Source: Aurantiochytrium sp. KH105
Taxonomy: Eukaryota; Sar; Bigyra; Thraustochytrida; Thraustochytriidae
Length of the DNA: 64,000 bases
Assembly (NCBI GenBank): GCA_003116975.1
Contig: BGKB01000026.1
Location: 1 to 64,000, forward strand
Reading direction: 5' to 3'
Below the pieces are notes generated by a model. The model searched no databases, was not told where the DNA came from, and saw only the letters and a list, made by a program, of their open reading frames with translations. Of the stretch, positions 1 to 9,248 are shown piece after piece. The number at the start of each line of letters is the position of its first letter. Position 1 is the first letter of the stretch. A program made the translations under genes and the position numbers.

Positions 1-108
1 AGCATACCCACATCGACCAAGAAAGAAAAACGCGAGGAAACAATGAATGCGAGCCCAGAGGCTTCGTTACAATTTGAAAGTTCAATTCGAATTTGCGGTG
101 GACAGTGT

Positions 109-3100
109 CTAGCTTGAGCTCGGGTATGCTTCAATAAGTGCGCGACGCTTCGCCGGGTCCTTGTCGTACGGAAAGATTTGCTCAAGAATGCTGTCTGTCA
201 GCGAACCAACGTTTTGGCCAAAGGCGCGCCGTCGCAAGTCGCTCACGTCTGTTACCTCCATACCACTCAGCCCAGGAAGCTGGGCCGTCGAATGGTTGCG
301 GAGGACAGCCGCGTCGACAACGGCGCCAAGCATGGCGCCCGAATCGATGCGATGCGCCGCAGCGAACTCAAAGGCAATGCGGCAAATGTTCTGCGTAATG
401 CCTCGGGTTCGAAGAGGGGCCGCGATGTCTGATAACTTGCGAATGTACGACATAGAGATGCAGCAAAGCACGACGTGCGAGTTGTCGAGCTGTTCCTCGT
501 GCTCCGGTCCAAAATCCTTGTCGTCAAGCATGACGCACGTCAAGTTGTGATTGGTCGTCAGTTCGTGGAAAAGCGCATTCGCTTGCTTCTTGTACACGGG
601 CGTGAAGCTGTCTCGCGACATGGTGCGCAGCAGACAAACGTCGTACTTCATCCGAATTCGTGTCTCCAGCTTGATGATGCAAAAGATGAGGATGCGGACC
701 TCCTTCCGTGAGATACCTTGCTGGTTGTAGGCGTCGACGAGACTTGCAAGGAGTGCTGCGTTTCGACGATCCGCGCCCTTTAGCTCGAAAATGTCCGCCA
801 GAGGCGTCTGCGTCATTGTCGTAAAGCTCTCGCCCTTGAGACGAAGAAGCTGCTCCAGGTACCACAGGGCCTCCTTTGTCGATGGATTTTCACGATCGAG
901 AAGAATCTTCAGGTCGCTGCGAAGCTGCTGCTTGAACTGCCACAGATCGGTACCACGGAGACCTTGCTCGACACGGACATAGTTGAGCAATGCCTCGGAA
1001 GGCGCCATGGTGCAGTGCACGGTTCGGGCATCTTGCAAACGATGGGGCGCGTGCTCTCGAACATGGTATCGGAAGAGACTGCTGTGTGAATTCGGTACAT
1101 TGTGCACCTCAAACAAATGCTCAATGACTTTGCCATTCTCGTCCGGATGCGCAAGCTCCTCGCGCGTGAGGCCCCATCGTGGGTCGCCGGACAGAATCAA
1201 CTCAAAGCGGGGCAACGCTGGGAACTCGTCCAAGAGCATGTCCAGTCGCCGGATAATTTGACTAAAGATCATGAGCAGAATCGCCGGGGGCTGCGAGCCT
1301 TTGCCACCGCGCTGCGGCGTCATTGTCATTGCGCGAACGCTCATCCGTCCGCGGGCGTCAGAGTCCCGCGCGGAAAACACAGTAACGTACACGGGCTCGT
1401 GCCGCGAGCGACGCGCAGTTAACCCCACCGCATCGCTTGCCCCGCGCGTAGCACTGCGCCTGTCGCCGGGAGTGCCGTTGTCTCCGCCTTTCTCGATAAA
1501 GCGAATAAAGCCGTGGACATAGTGGTCATTCACCTCGCCAATACTCATGATGGGATGCAGCTTAGACACCAGACGTGCAAAGAATCCCTCCGGAAATGCG
1601 ATAGGGAACTCGTAGTGCCAGTGGAGCGAATGCATGCGAGACGTGGCAAATGGCGAAAGACTCAAGCGGCGACCTCGCCCCGTGCTTTCGTTGTTGCGAT
1701 AAAGACTGCGTGAATCCTGCTCTTCTCGCACCGACCGACGCAGGACCGCAGCGTCAGGGACCACAGCAGCGGCAGCAGCGTCGAGGCGAAAGAGAATGGG
1801 GACACGGAAAACACGCTGCGAGTGGTCAACGGCATCCTTGTCCACCACTTCGGCGAGAATGTCGAGCTCACACAGCAAATCGAGGTACAACGAGCGCTCG
1901 CGAGCTGGCACGTCAGCCCACTTGCGCCCATCCGGCAGAGAAAACTCGTCAAGCACACTTTCATAAATGACCCGATATTGATCGAGCGCGGCGTGCACAT
2001 CGTCCGGAGTCAAGATTGTACCCTTTTCGGAGGATCCTTCGCACAGAGACCAGAGCGCTTCAAGAACAAAGGATGGACGCGTGAAGATGGTGTGACGAAT
2101 TCTCGCGCGGCTTGGATCACTCGAGCTTGCAAAGGCAGAGAAATCGCACCACTGCAAGAGGCCGAGAACGTGGAGCAGTTTGAGCGCAACCTCGAAGCCG
2201 TATTCATTGTCATCAAATCCGAGATCACTGCGCACCTCTTCAAAGTCGAGTACGTCAATGCCTTCACTGGCCTTGGCTTCCACGTACTCACGGAGCGCTG
2301 CATACGAGCGTGGGACTTGCAGCGAAAGCCCGAGGCTTGCGTCCGAGGCCATCATGCCAAGACTTTCCGCAAGGGACTTGACCCCATCAACGAAGAGTGG
2401 GTCCATGCTGCTCACCACAAAGGCGGAATCGGGAGTCAGAGATAACTCAATAAAAGTGCCGGACATGCCAAGCGCGAAGTCGCGCCGGGCATCGGCGTTG
2501 AGTATATCCATCATATCCTCGAGATAGTCGAGGACATTTTCCATGCGCGCAGAAGCCTCCTGCCCGCCCAGAGCGTCGCCCTTGCTGCCAACGATCATGA
2601 GGCGCGAACGCTGCAGTTGCACTTGCATCGCGCGGACCCATCGCCCTACCGTTTCCTCGAAAACCTGGGCTTCATGCTCGGTTGGCTCGTCGTTGGCGTT
2701 TCCGTACAATGTCAGATCGACAACGAGAACGACAAGGCTCCGGTTGGCAAGAAATCGTGCATGCGTGAGGAAATGCTCGGCATCGCTGCCAAAGTCGAAA
2801 AGATCGACCCTCCCAGGTTGCGAGCCATCGCTGTCGCCATTGCTGCTACTGCTGCTGGATTCTCCGTGACGAGGAAGCCGATATGTTTCGACGCCCAAAG
2901 TCGGTCCTTCCGCCACTTCGCGATTGCCCCCTGAACTGGTGCTACCTGCGCTCGAGGCAGAACATTCAATCAAACTGCGGACGAGACTTGTCTTGCCTGC
3001 TTCCGAACTGCCGACGACGAGGACCTTGAGATAGGAAATTTGGCCGATTTCGCCCTTTTGCAGGTCCGCAAAATACTGTGCGGTGTCATTGGCATAGGCT

Positions 3101-6100
3101 GGGCTGTCCATCAAGAGAACCTCTTCCGGGACCATTTCAGGCTCGACATCATTCTCACGAAACCCATTGCCTTGCGCAATCGCCACTTGCGCACGCTGAT
3201 CGTTCGTGGAAAGGTCAAGCTTGACGCGGTTTCCGCCGCAAGCAAAGAGGAATATCGAGTCTGCAAGACGAATACCGACGTTGCCTTCGAGCCTATATGT
3301 GGAGACCGAAAAAGTGAGCGGGGGCCGTGACGTTTCGTCTCGCAGAGTAAACCAGTACAACTTACCTCAACTCGACGAGCGTCGTGTTCTTGTTGATCGC
3401 GCGCGCGAGAGATTGTGCGCCTTCACCTTTGATGCCATTCTCGCGTAGACTGTGACCGAGTGTTGAAGATCTTCTTGTTAGTTTCCCACACATGTTCAGC
3501 CTCTTGACCCAATCCCTCCGAAACGTACTCGAGATATTCAAGTGAAGTGTTGATTGCAAGAGCGTCTGCCATCATGCATGCTCCATGCATTCCTGCCGCA
3601 TTACTCCACAAACTGCGTCATGCCAAGAAACGTAGCACTTGCGTTAGTTGGCAGTCCCTCAAATGCACCCCTCCTCAAAGAATAAAAGCAGCATGCACAC
3701 GCGACGCAAAACCTACCCAAGATGAGTGAGCGAGTTGTTTGAGGGAAGCGACTCGGCCAGCGCCGAGACACCTTCGCTACTCATTTGATTGCCGTGCAGC
3801 AAGACAACCTCCAGTGTCGAATTCTGCCCAATTGCGTCCGCCATCCTTAGGGCGCCTTGCGTGCCGCCAGCGTTCCACGCCAGGCTGTGATTCAAAGAGT
3901 TCGGGAAATTAGTCAGTGTATCCGTATGTACATGCGTGCGAGGAGGGAAAATAAAAGCCTTTCGGCTTCCTTCTCTTTAGCTTTGTTTTCTTTCGGGGGT
4001 TGGTGACTTACTTGATGTTCAGAAGCGATGAGTTTTCGATCAACGCACCAGCAATGGCTACCATGCCTTTACTTCCAATGCTATTTGCTTCGAGACTGTG
4101 TTTCAGCTCACAAGGGTCAGTCACGGAAAACTCGCGCAAACAAAGTAATCACGAGCACTACACCTTGAGTACCAAGCGTTTGCATACGTACGACAGCTCC
4201 TCGAGGTTTTCGTTATTTTCGATCATTCCAGCGAGAGCAACGGCACCATCGTCTTGAATCTCATTGTCCGCAAGACTACAGTACAGGGATGTTTGTTTGT
4301 TCATTTTTGCCAATGAGATTTTGGTGTGGAAATAATAAGAGAACGGTGAGTAAAATTAGGTCTCGGAACGATCGCCAAGCATGGAAAGACATTCAACTTA
4401 CTTGAGAACACGAAGAGCAGATTCGGGAGCTTCATCGCGCGAGAGCATTTCCCCGAGCGCTTCAGCTGCCTCTTTGTCGACGCGGTTACGCTCGAGACTA
4501 TTATCGCAAAGTGCACGTGTCATGTTAGTTTTCAATCATCATCTTTCCACGGTCCATTGAAGGCATTCAATTGGTGAAAACGTACTTGAGAACCTCGAGA
4601 GTCTTGTTTTTCGCGAGCATATTTGCCAGAGCCCGGACGCCCCTCGCACGGATTTCGTTCATCGCGAGGCTATTTAAAGACACACGAAAAATTGTCAGTA
4701 CCAGAGAAAAAGAAAGAAAATCCAGGTTGATTGCGAGTCCGTGAGTCGGCCTCCTTCCCAAGGTGTCATCACGTACTTGAGTTTGACTACCGCGGTATTT
4801 TCCTCTAGTGCACCTGCAAGTTTTTCAGCGCCAGGGGAGCCCAGCTCGTTACCCTGCAGGCTTTACGATGGTCAATGTGAATTGATTTTGAGATTCAGGC
4901 CATTGTCAGAAAGCTTCTTTACCACATGACGACAAAGAAAAATAACGTACTTGAGTTCGACAATGGATGCATTCATTTGCAGTGCAGGTGTCAGCTCCCC
5001 TATTCCACCGGGTCCAAGGTTGTTGGACTCCAAACTGTGTCGCAAACAGACAGAAAAATACGGAAGCGGTCGGTTGGTCAGTATGCCTTCTTTCGGAGTG
5101 TTTCTTCGACTTGTCTTTTTCACAAAGGCGAACGCACTGTAGGATTTCGATTTTCTCGTGAGTCTTTAGCGCCTCGGAGAGTTCTTTCAGAGCATCCAGC
5201 ATATCGTCCGAGATGAATCCTTGGAGCTCGCGAAAAGAGCTTGAGCTCAGGCTGCGCAGATTTCAAGAGAGTTCGTCAGTGATGTTGAGGCCGGCAAGGG
5301 GAGCGCGCGCGGAGAAAGGGCCAGATGGATGAACGTACTAGAGAGTCTTGAGGGAATCGTTCTTCTTGAGACCATGGGCAAGCTGCACAACGCCCTTGGA
5401 ACCAATCTTGGAGTAGGAGAGGCTGTACAAAGATGTCGATGGCGCACGCAGGGGTCTGACGTCAGCGTTCGAGTCGAGCATGGGAGGTATTCGCTCAACT
5501 TACTCGAGAATTTCAAGTTGCTTCTTTGCGAGAATGTCATGCCACGTTTGGGCGGACTCGGGCCCAAACTCATTGGATCCCAAGCTGTCAAGAAGAAGGA
5601 CTCTCGTTAGCGTCATACAGATGCAGCAACGAGATACAAAATGTGTCTCGCCATGATCGGCGTTTTCGTCTTTTGCAACGTACTAAATCTCTCTCACGCA
5701 ATTTGCAGTCAGGTGCACTTGAAGGGATTTGAGACCGCTTGCGCCAATGTGATTGTTGTTGAGTCTGTCGAGATCGTGATCGATTTCGTCATCGTCAAAG
5801 GTGAGCGAGTGGAGTTTCCCTTGCTTCTTGCGCGGTCTTTCACGTACCTGAACACTCTGACCTCGCACCGTCGGCTCACGAGTTGCTTGTGTATCTTCTT
5901 GGCGGCCTGGTCGTCGATGCGCGAGTCGCGTACGCTGCGTGATTATGGTAAAGAGGAAAGGGAAAGGTGCACATCGGTAGTACATACCGTGCTGCCCGAG
6001 TTAGCTTCTTCTCCCCCTGTGTGCGTGCGTGCACACCACTCGACATAGCCTTGTAGGAAACGTACTCGAGAATACCCTCTGCCCCGGCGGCGTCCACCGC

Positions 6101-6136
6101 CGCGATGATCATCGCCTCGCGAATCTCGTTCACCAT
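109..6136 (-). CDS. LRR-Roc-COR (ROCO) protein with C-terminal TIR-like domain, 16 exons
   Basis: Spliced by reading GT/AG sites on the minus strand. Exons: 6066-6136, 5848-5934, 5684-5764, 5504-5584, 5339-5422, 5138-5251, 4951-5034, 4777-4860, 4586-4669, 4402-4497, 4192-4275, 4012-4095, 3717-3884, 3529-3612, 3366-3449, 109-3292. They sum to 4,554 nt (1,517 aa), and all 15 introns are phase 2. Residues 1 to about 456 are ribonuclease-inhibitor-type LRRs, mostly 28 residues and one per exon; 3717-3884 holds two. The last exon carries a Roc GTPase (P-loop GSSEAGKTS near 551, LFDFGSD for switch II, GSKGD in the G4 position) and then a COR-like region. The last ~160 residues (about 1340-1495) look like a TIR domain. 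Roc-COR proteins are dimerising GTPases in signalling; LRR plus TIR suggests a sensor or effector role (inference). The reading frame before 3292 is intron, so no start lies there. Confidence 0.85.
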
Positions 6137-6176
6137 CTTTCCCTAGCCCCTCCGCTCTCCTCGCCCGTGCGTGCGT

Positions 6177-6238
6177 GCGTGCGTGCGTGGCTTGCTTGCT
6201 TGCTTGTTTGCTCGCTTGTTTGCTTGCTGGTTTGCTTG
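6177..6238. repeat. GCTT/GTTT tetranucleotide array
   Basis: GCGT units grade into GCTT and GTTT units directly upstream of the ROCO start codon, so the ROCO transcript would carry AAGC/AAAC repeats in its leader. The same repeat class recurs near other gene starts in the window. Confidence 0.8.
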
Positions 6239-6529
6239 ATGTGAAGAAGCCGCTCGGCAACCGCGCGCTGCGCCGAGCCCAATTTCCAGCCTCCCTCCCG
6301 GTCCGGCTCCGCGCGGCGCGGCCCCGCGCTGCGCTGCGCCGCGCCGCCTGCGCCGCCTGCGCCGCCTGCGCCGCCTGCGCCGCCGCGCTTCCCGCGCCGG
6401 CCGAGCGCCGCTTCGATCGCGCTCTGCCGCCGCGCGCCGCACCTGCCCGCGCAGCCCAAGCTGATTTGAATCGCGGCTGCGCGCACGTGCACGCGCCCGA
6501 GTCCAGGTCGGCCGGGCCCCCAACCGGGG

Positions 6530-6554
6530 ATTGGGGCCCGGCCGGGCCCCCAAT
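6530..6554. promoter_or_regulatory. Inverted CCAAT palindrome in divergent promoter
   Basis: An ATTGG at 6530 and a CCAAT at 6550 are the arms of a near-perfect 25-bp palindrome with a GC-only core (GGGCCCGGCCGGGCCC). It lies about 195 bp upstream of the plus-strand ATG and 395 bp upstream of the ROCO ATG. Inverted CCAAT boxes are typical NF-Y sites in divergent eukaryotic promoters. Its function here is inferred. Confidence 0.45.
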
Positions 6555-6747
6555 CCTGCTCCTCCTTTTCGGGTCCTGCCGGGGCCCAGCGAGAGGAAGG
6601 TGGGAAGGGAGGAGGAAGGGAGGGAAGGAAGGAGACCCAGGCAGACCTGGGACGCGGACGCGGGCGGCGAGGAGCGCGCGGCGAGCGGCGAGGAGAGCGC
6701 GGCGAGCGAGGGAGGGAGGGAGGGGGGAGGAGGAGCGGGGGGCGGCG

Positions 6748-7440
6748 ATGGCGGCGCGGAGGCCGTTCGCGTTCCCGCGGTACCCGTGGGAGGACCTGGC
6801 GTACTCGAGCGCGGGCCTGGAGCACCGGCTGCGGACGCCGCGCCGGGGCGACGGGACCGGCGGCGCGCTGGCCTGGACGGCCACGGCGTACGCCTACGGG
6901 ACGCTGCTCGTGGTGCTGCTGGGCGCCACGCACGGCGTGGCGTACGTGGCGAGCGGGATCCGGGAGTACAAGCTCGATGGCGTAGACTGGGCCTTGCTCG
7001 TCTTCTTGACAATCTTCTTTGCGTACGCAGAGGGCTACAAGGGGTTCCACCAATCGTGGAGCCCCTACGTCGTGAGGCGCTCGCTCATCGTGGGGCAGAG
7101 CCTGTCTCGCGCGCAACCTGTGCAGTCGTGCATCGTCTTTGTCCTCGCCCCCTTTTTCGCGGCGGGCATGTTCTTTGCCTCGCGCAAGCGTCTCATCATT
7201 GCCTACACGCTCTATCCAATGATTGTGGCCTTCATTCTGCTCGTTTTACGCTTGCCGCATCCAGAGCATGAGGTTGTCGACGTGGCTGTTGCAGTTGGTA
7301 TCTCCCTCGGGACCATTTCCTTTGTGTACCATTTCGTACGAGCTTTGGCAACAGGCAAGCTTCCCGCCGAGCTGGACTCTCGCATGGGTCTGGCCAATGG
7401 TCAGGAAGGCCCGCTTCTGGATCATGTTGACTTATCGTAA
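6748..7440 (+). CDS. Small multipass membrane protein, family not recognised
   Basis: A 230-residue protein read from the ATG at 6748; the open frame upstream is GC-rich leader without protein character. Hydrophobic segments lie near residues 35-60 (ATAYAYGTLLVVLLGATHGV), 75-92 (WALLVFLTIFFAYAEGY), 125-145, 150-168 and 175-195, giving about five membrane spans. A distinctive loop, AEGYKGFHQSWSPYVVRRS, follows the second span and looks like a family signature motif. The C-terminus is short and polar. It is divergent from the ROCO gene, and the two may share the 611-bp promoter region. Substrate and location cannot be told from the sequence. Confidence is high that it is a gene and low for any function. 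Confidence 0.75.
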   Translation: MAARRPFAFPRYPWEDLAYSSAGLEHRLRTPRRGDGTGGALAWTATAYAYGTLLVVLLGATHGVAYVASGIREYKLDGVDWALLVFLTIFFAYAEGYKGFHQSWSPYVVRRSLIVGQSLSRAQPVQSCIVFVLAPFFAAGMFFASRKRLIIAYTLYPMIVAFILLVLRLPHPEHEVVDVAVAVGISLGTISFVYHFVRALATGKLPAELDSRMGLANGQEGPLLDHVDLS

Positions 7441-7714
7441 CGTGCTGTCCAAGTGCCGGTAGGTCTACCTTTTTTCCTATCAATCTATCTATCTATCCAT
7501 CCATCATTGTGCCATGCTTTTCAAGGCGTCGACCATTCTGCGCACTGCGGGATGACATTGGCTCGCTGCATTTTGAGACATTTCTCGCTGCTTTACTCGA
7601 GACGTCCTTCATGTTCATAGAAAAATCATCTCGATGAGCAAGTTTGAACATTGTTTTTCATAATAAGAAGAACTTCGCTACCACGATTTCTACGTCAGTT
7701 GAATCATTTCCTAC

Positions 7715-8635
7715 TTACAAGTCGGCAACGATCTCGGACACTTGACGAATGGCCTGTGTAAAGCTCGGATCGCGATCCTCCTCGGGAACACAAATCGTTG
7801 AAACAGCGATGCAACGTAAAAGCAAATTGCGGGCCTCCACATTTCGCCCCTGGGCAAGCAGGGCCATGCCCGCATTATTGAGCGCCCCGGCCAGGTTCTT
7901 GGCGCGAGTCGTCTTCTTGAGCAATGGCTGAAATCCGCGCTCTCCACGCTCAAAGGCAGACCACACTGCATCGAGCACCTGGGGGTCGCGCGCGAAATTG
8001 GTCACTGCTGTAAGGTGGTAATCAAGAGCTTTTCGTGGTTCGCCCGCATCCATTGCGAGCTGGCCCAATCTGTCCAGCGCGGCCCCCTGCGCATCCAAGA
8101 ACCGCTCTTGCGCGTACATGTCAAACCCTTGTCCTGGCTCACGTCTTACGATCTCTTCGTAGAGACTTGCGGCTTCCTGGATTCTGCCAAGGTGCTCGAG
8201 GCTCTCCGCGAGCATGAGCGTCACAGGCACTTCGGCGCTCTCTTCGAAAGGCGAGGTCTTGATGTGGTTGAGTGCCTCTTTGAAGTTTTGCACTGCGCGC
8301 AACGAGTTCCCTTCGTGCTCTGCGAGCTGTCCCTGAGCCACGAGCATCTCTGCGCGTTTGGGCGGCGCATTCGTCGCCGTCGCCTTGTACAGCACGATGC
8401 CCGCCACCGCGACGATTCCCGCGAGCGCTACGCGCCTGTTCTCTCGCCAAAAGAACTCCCAAAAGTCCCCTTGCTGCTGTTGCTGTTGTTGCTGCTGTTG
8501 CTGCTGCTGCTCTTGCTGCTGCTGCTCGTGGCGCTGCGCCGCGAGGCTGCGTCGCGTCTCCATCCGGAGACTGCAATGGCTTCGCGCCATCGTGCGCCTC
8601 CCCGTGCGTCCCGCGGCGGCCCTCATCGCCATCAT
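7715..8635 (-). CDS. Membrane-anchored TPR protein, probably mitochondrial
   Basis: A 306-residue protein. The N-terminus is rich in Arg and Ser without acidic residues up to a glutamine tract (about residues 39-56, CAG/CAA codons), as expected of a mitochondrial presequence. A single hydrophobic span follows near residues 68-84 (VALAGIVAVAGIVLYKA). The rest is helical TPR-like sequence, for example AEHEGNSLRAVQNFKEAL, LEHLGRIQEAASLYEEIV and AMDAGEPRKALDYHLTAV. A presequence, one span and soluble TPRs match inner-membrane TPR proteins such as TTC19 or fungal Mgr3, but I cannot choose between them. Several in-frame Met codons near the start (including MARSHCS) leave the exact start open. It is divergent from the gene at 9249. 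Confidence 0.7.
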   Translation of the reverse strand: MMAMRAAAGRTGRRTMARSHCSLRMETRRSLAAQRHEQQQQEQQQQQQQQQQQQQGDFWEFFWRENRRVALAGIVAVAGIVLYKATATNAPPKRAEMLVAQGQLAEHEGNSLRAVQNFKEALNHIKTSPFEESAEVPVTLMLAESLEHLGRIQEAASLYEEIVRREPGQGFDMYAQERFLDAQGAALDRLGQLAMDAGEPRKALDYHLTAVTNFARDPQVLDAVWSAFERGERGFQPLLKKTTRAKNLAGALNNAGMALLAQGRNVEARNLLLRCIAVSTICVPEEDRDPSFTQAIRQVSEIVADL

Positions 8636-9248
8636 TTCCCGCCCGCCCGCCGCCCGTCCTCCCGCTCCACCCGCCCTCCGCGCGCTCCGCGTCGCCTCCC
8701 GCGCGCTCCGCGCAGTTTTCTGTGGTTCTGTGGCGAAGGGATCCTTGCGCTCGTCCTCCGCGACGTCAATCAGTCAATCAATCATCATCACATCTTCTTC
8801 TTCTTCTTCTTTACCGCGATCCCAGGTCGTCAGGCCTGACCGCCGCGGAGGGCGCGTCGTCCGGCCGATCCAGCCCGGCTGCTTGACTTGCCTCGGGTCC
8901 GTGACCGTTTCCCGCGGCCCGGGCCGCGCGCCCTCCGCCCGGGCCGCGCGCCCTCCGCCGCCCTCCGCCCGCCCGCGCGCCCGGCCTGCCGCCTCGCCTC
9001 GCCTCGCCGCGCCGCGCCGCGCCGCGCCGCGAGGCGTGCGGGACGCGCGGGATGCACGGTCGGCGCGGGGCGGTTGGGCGACGTAGGTAGGCCTATAGTA
9101 AAACCGGGTAAAACTTCTTTCAGCAGGCTGGATCGACACGGCAGAACCTGATCGAGCGCGAGCCAGCCCGGAGCGAGGGCGCGGGACCCGGGCGCAGGAG
9201 GAGAGAGGCTGCCGCCGGAGCGGACGCGCGCGGAGGAGGGGAGGAAGG
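8636..9248. other. Divergent intergenic region
   Basis: A 613-bp GC-rich spacer between two divergent starts. It holds a short TTC run (8796-8814), CCGCC/GCGCC-rich stretches from 8920 to 9030 and a TAGGCCTA palindrome at 9088-9095. I see no gene. Confidence 0.6.
9088..9095. promoter_or_regulatory. TAGGCCTA palindrome
   Basis: A perfect 8-bp palindrome 153 bp upstream of the ATG at 9249. One of seven copies seen in the window. Confidence 0.35.

Larger units (their letters stand above)
6137..6747. other. Divergent promoter region between ROCO and membrane-protein genes
   Basis: This 611-bp region separates two divergent start codons and is very GC-rich in the middle. From 6177 to 6238 it holds a GCTT/GTTT tetranucleotide array that would lie in the ROCO 5' leader. 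Around 6345-6384 it has about five copies of a 9-bp CTGCGCCGC unit. An inverted-CCAAT palindrome lies at 6530-6554. Long open frames here are GC-bias artefacts. Confidence 0.6.

Noticed and set aside
3293..3360. In-frame upstream extension of the ROCO last exon starting MYWFTL
   Set aside because: A TATAG acceptor before 3292 and a GTAAG donor at 3365 place this stretch in an intron, and the spliced join continues the LRR pattern.
6130..7116. Long overlapping frames opposite the membrane-protein gene
   Set aside because: They lie on the other strand of a GC-rich leader and a well-supported gene; composition explains them.
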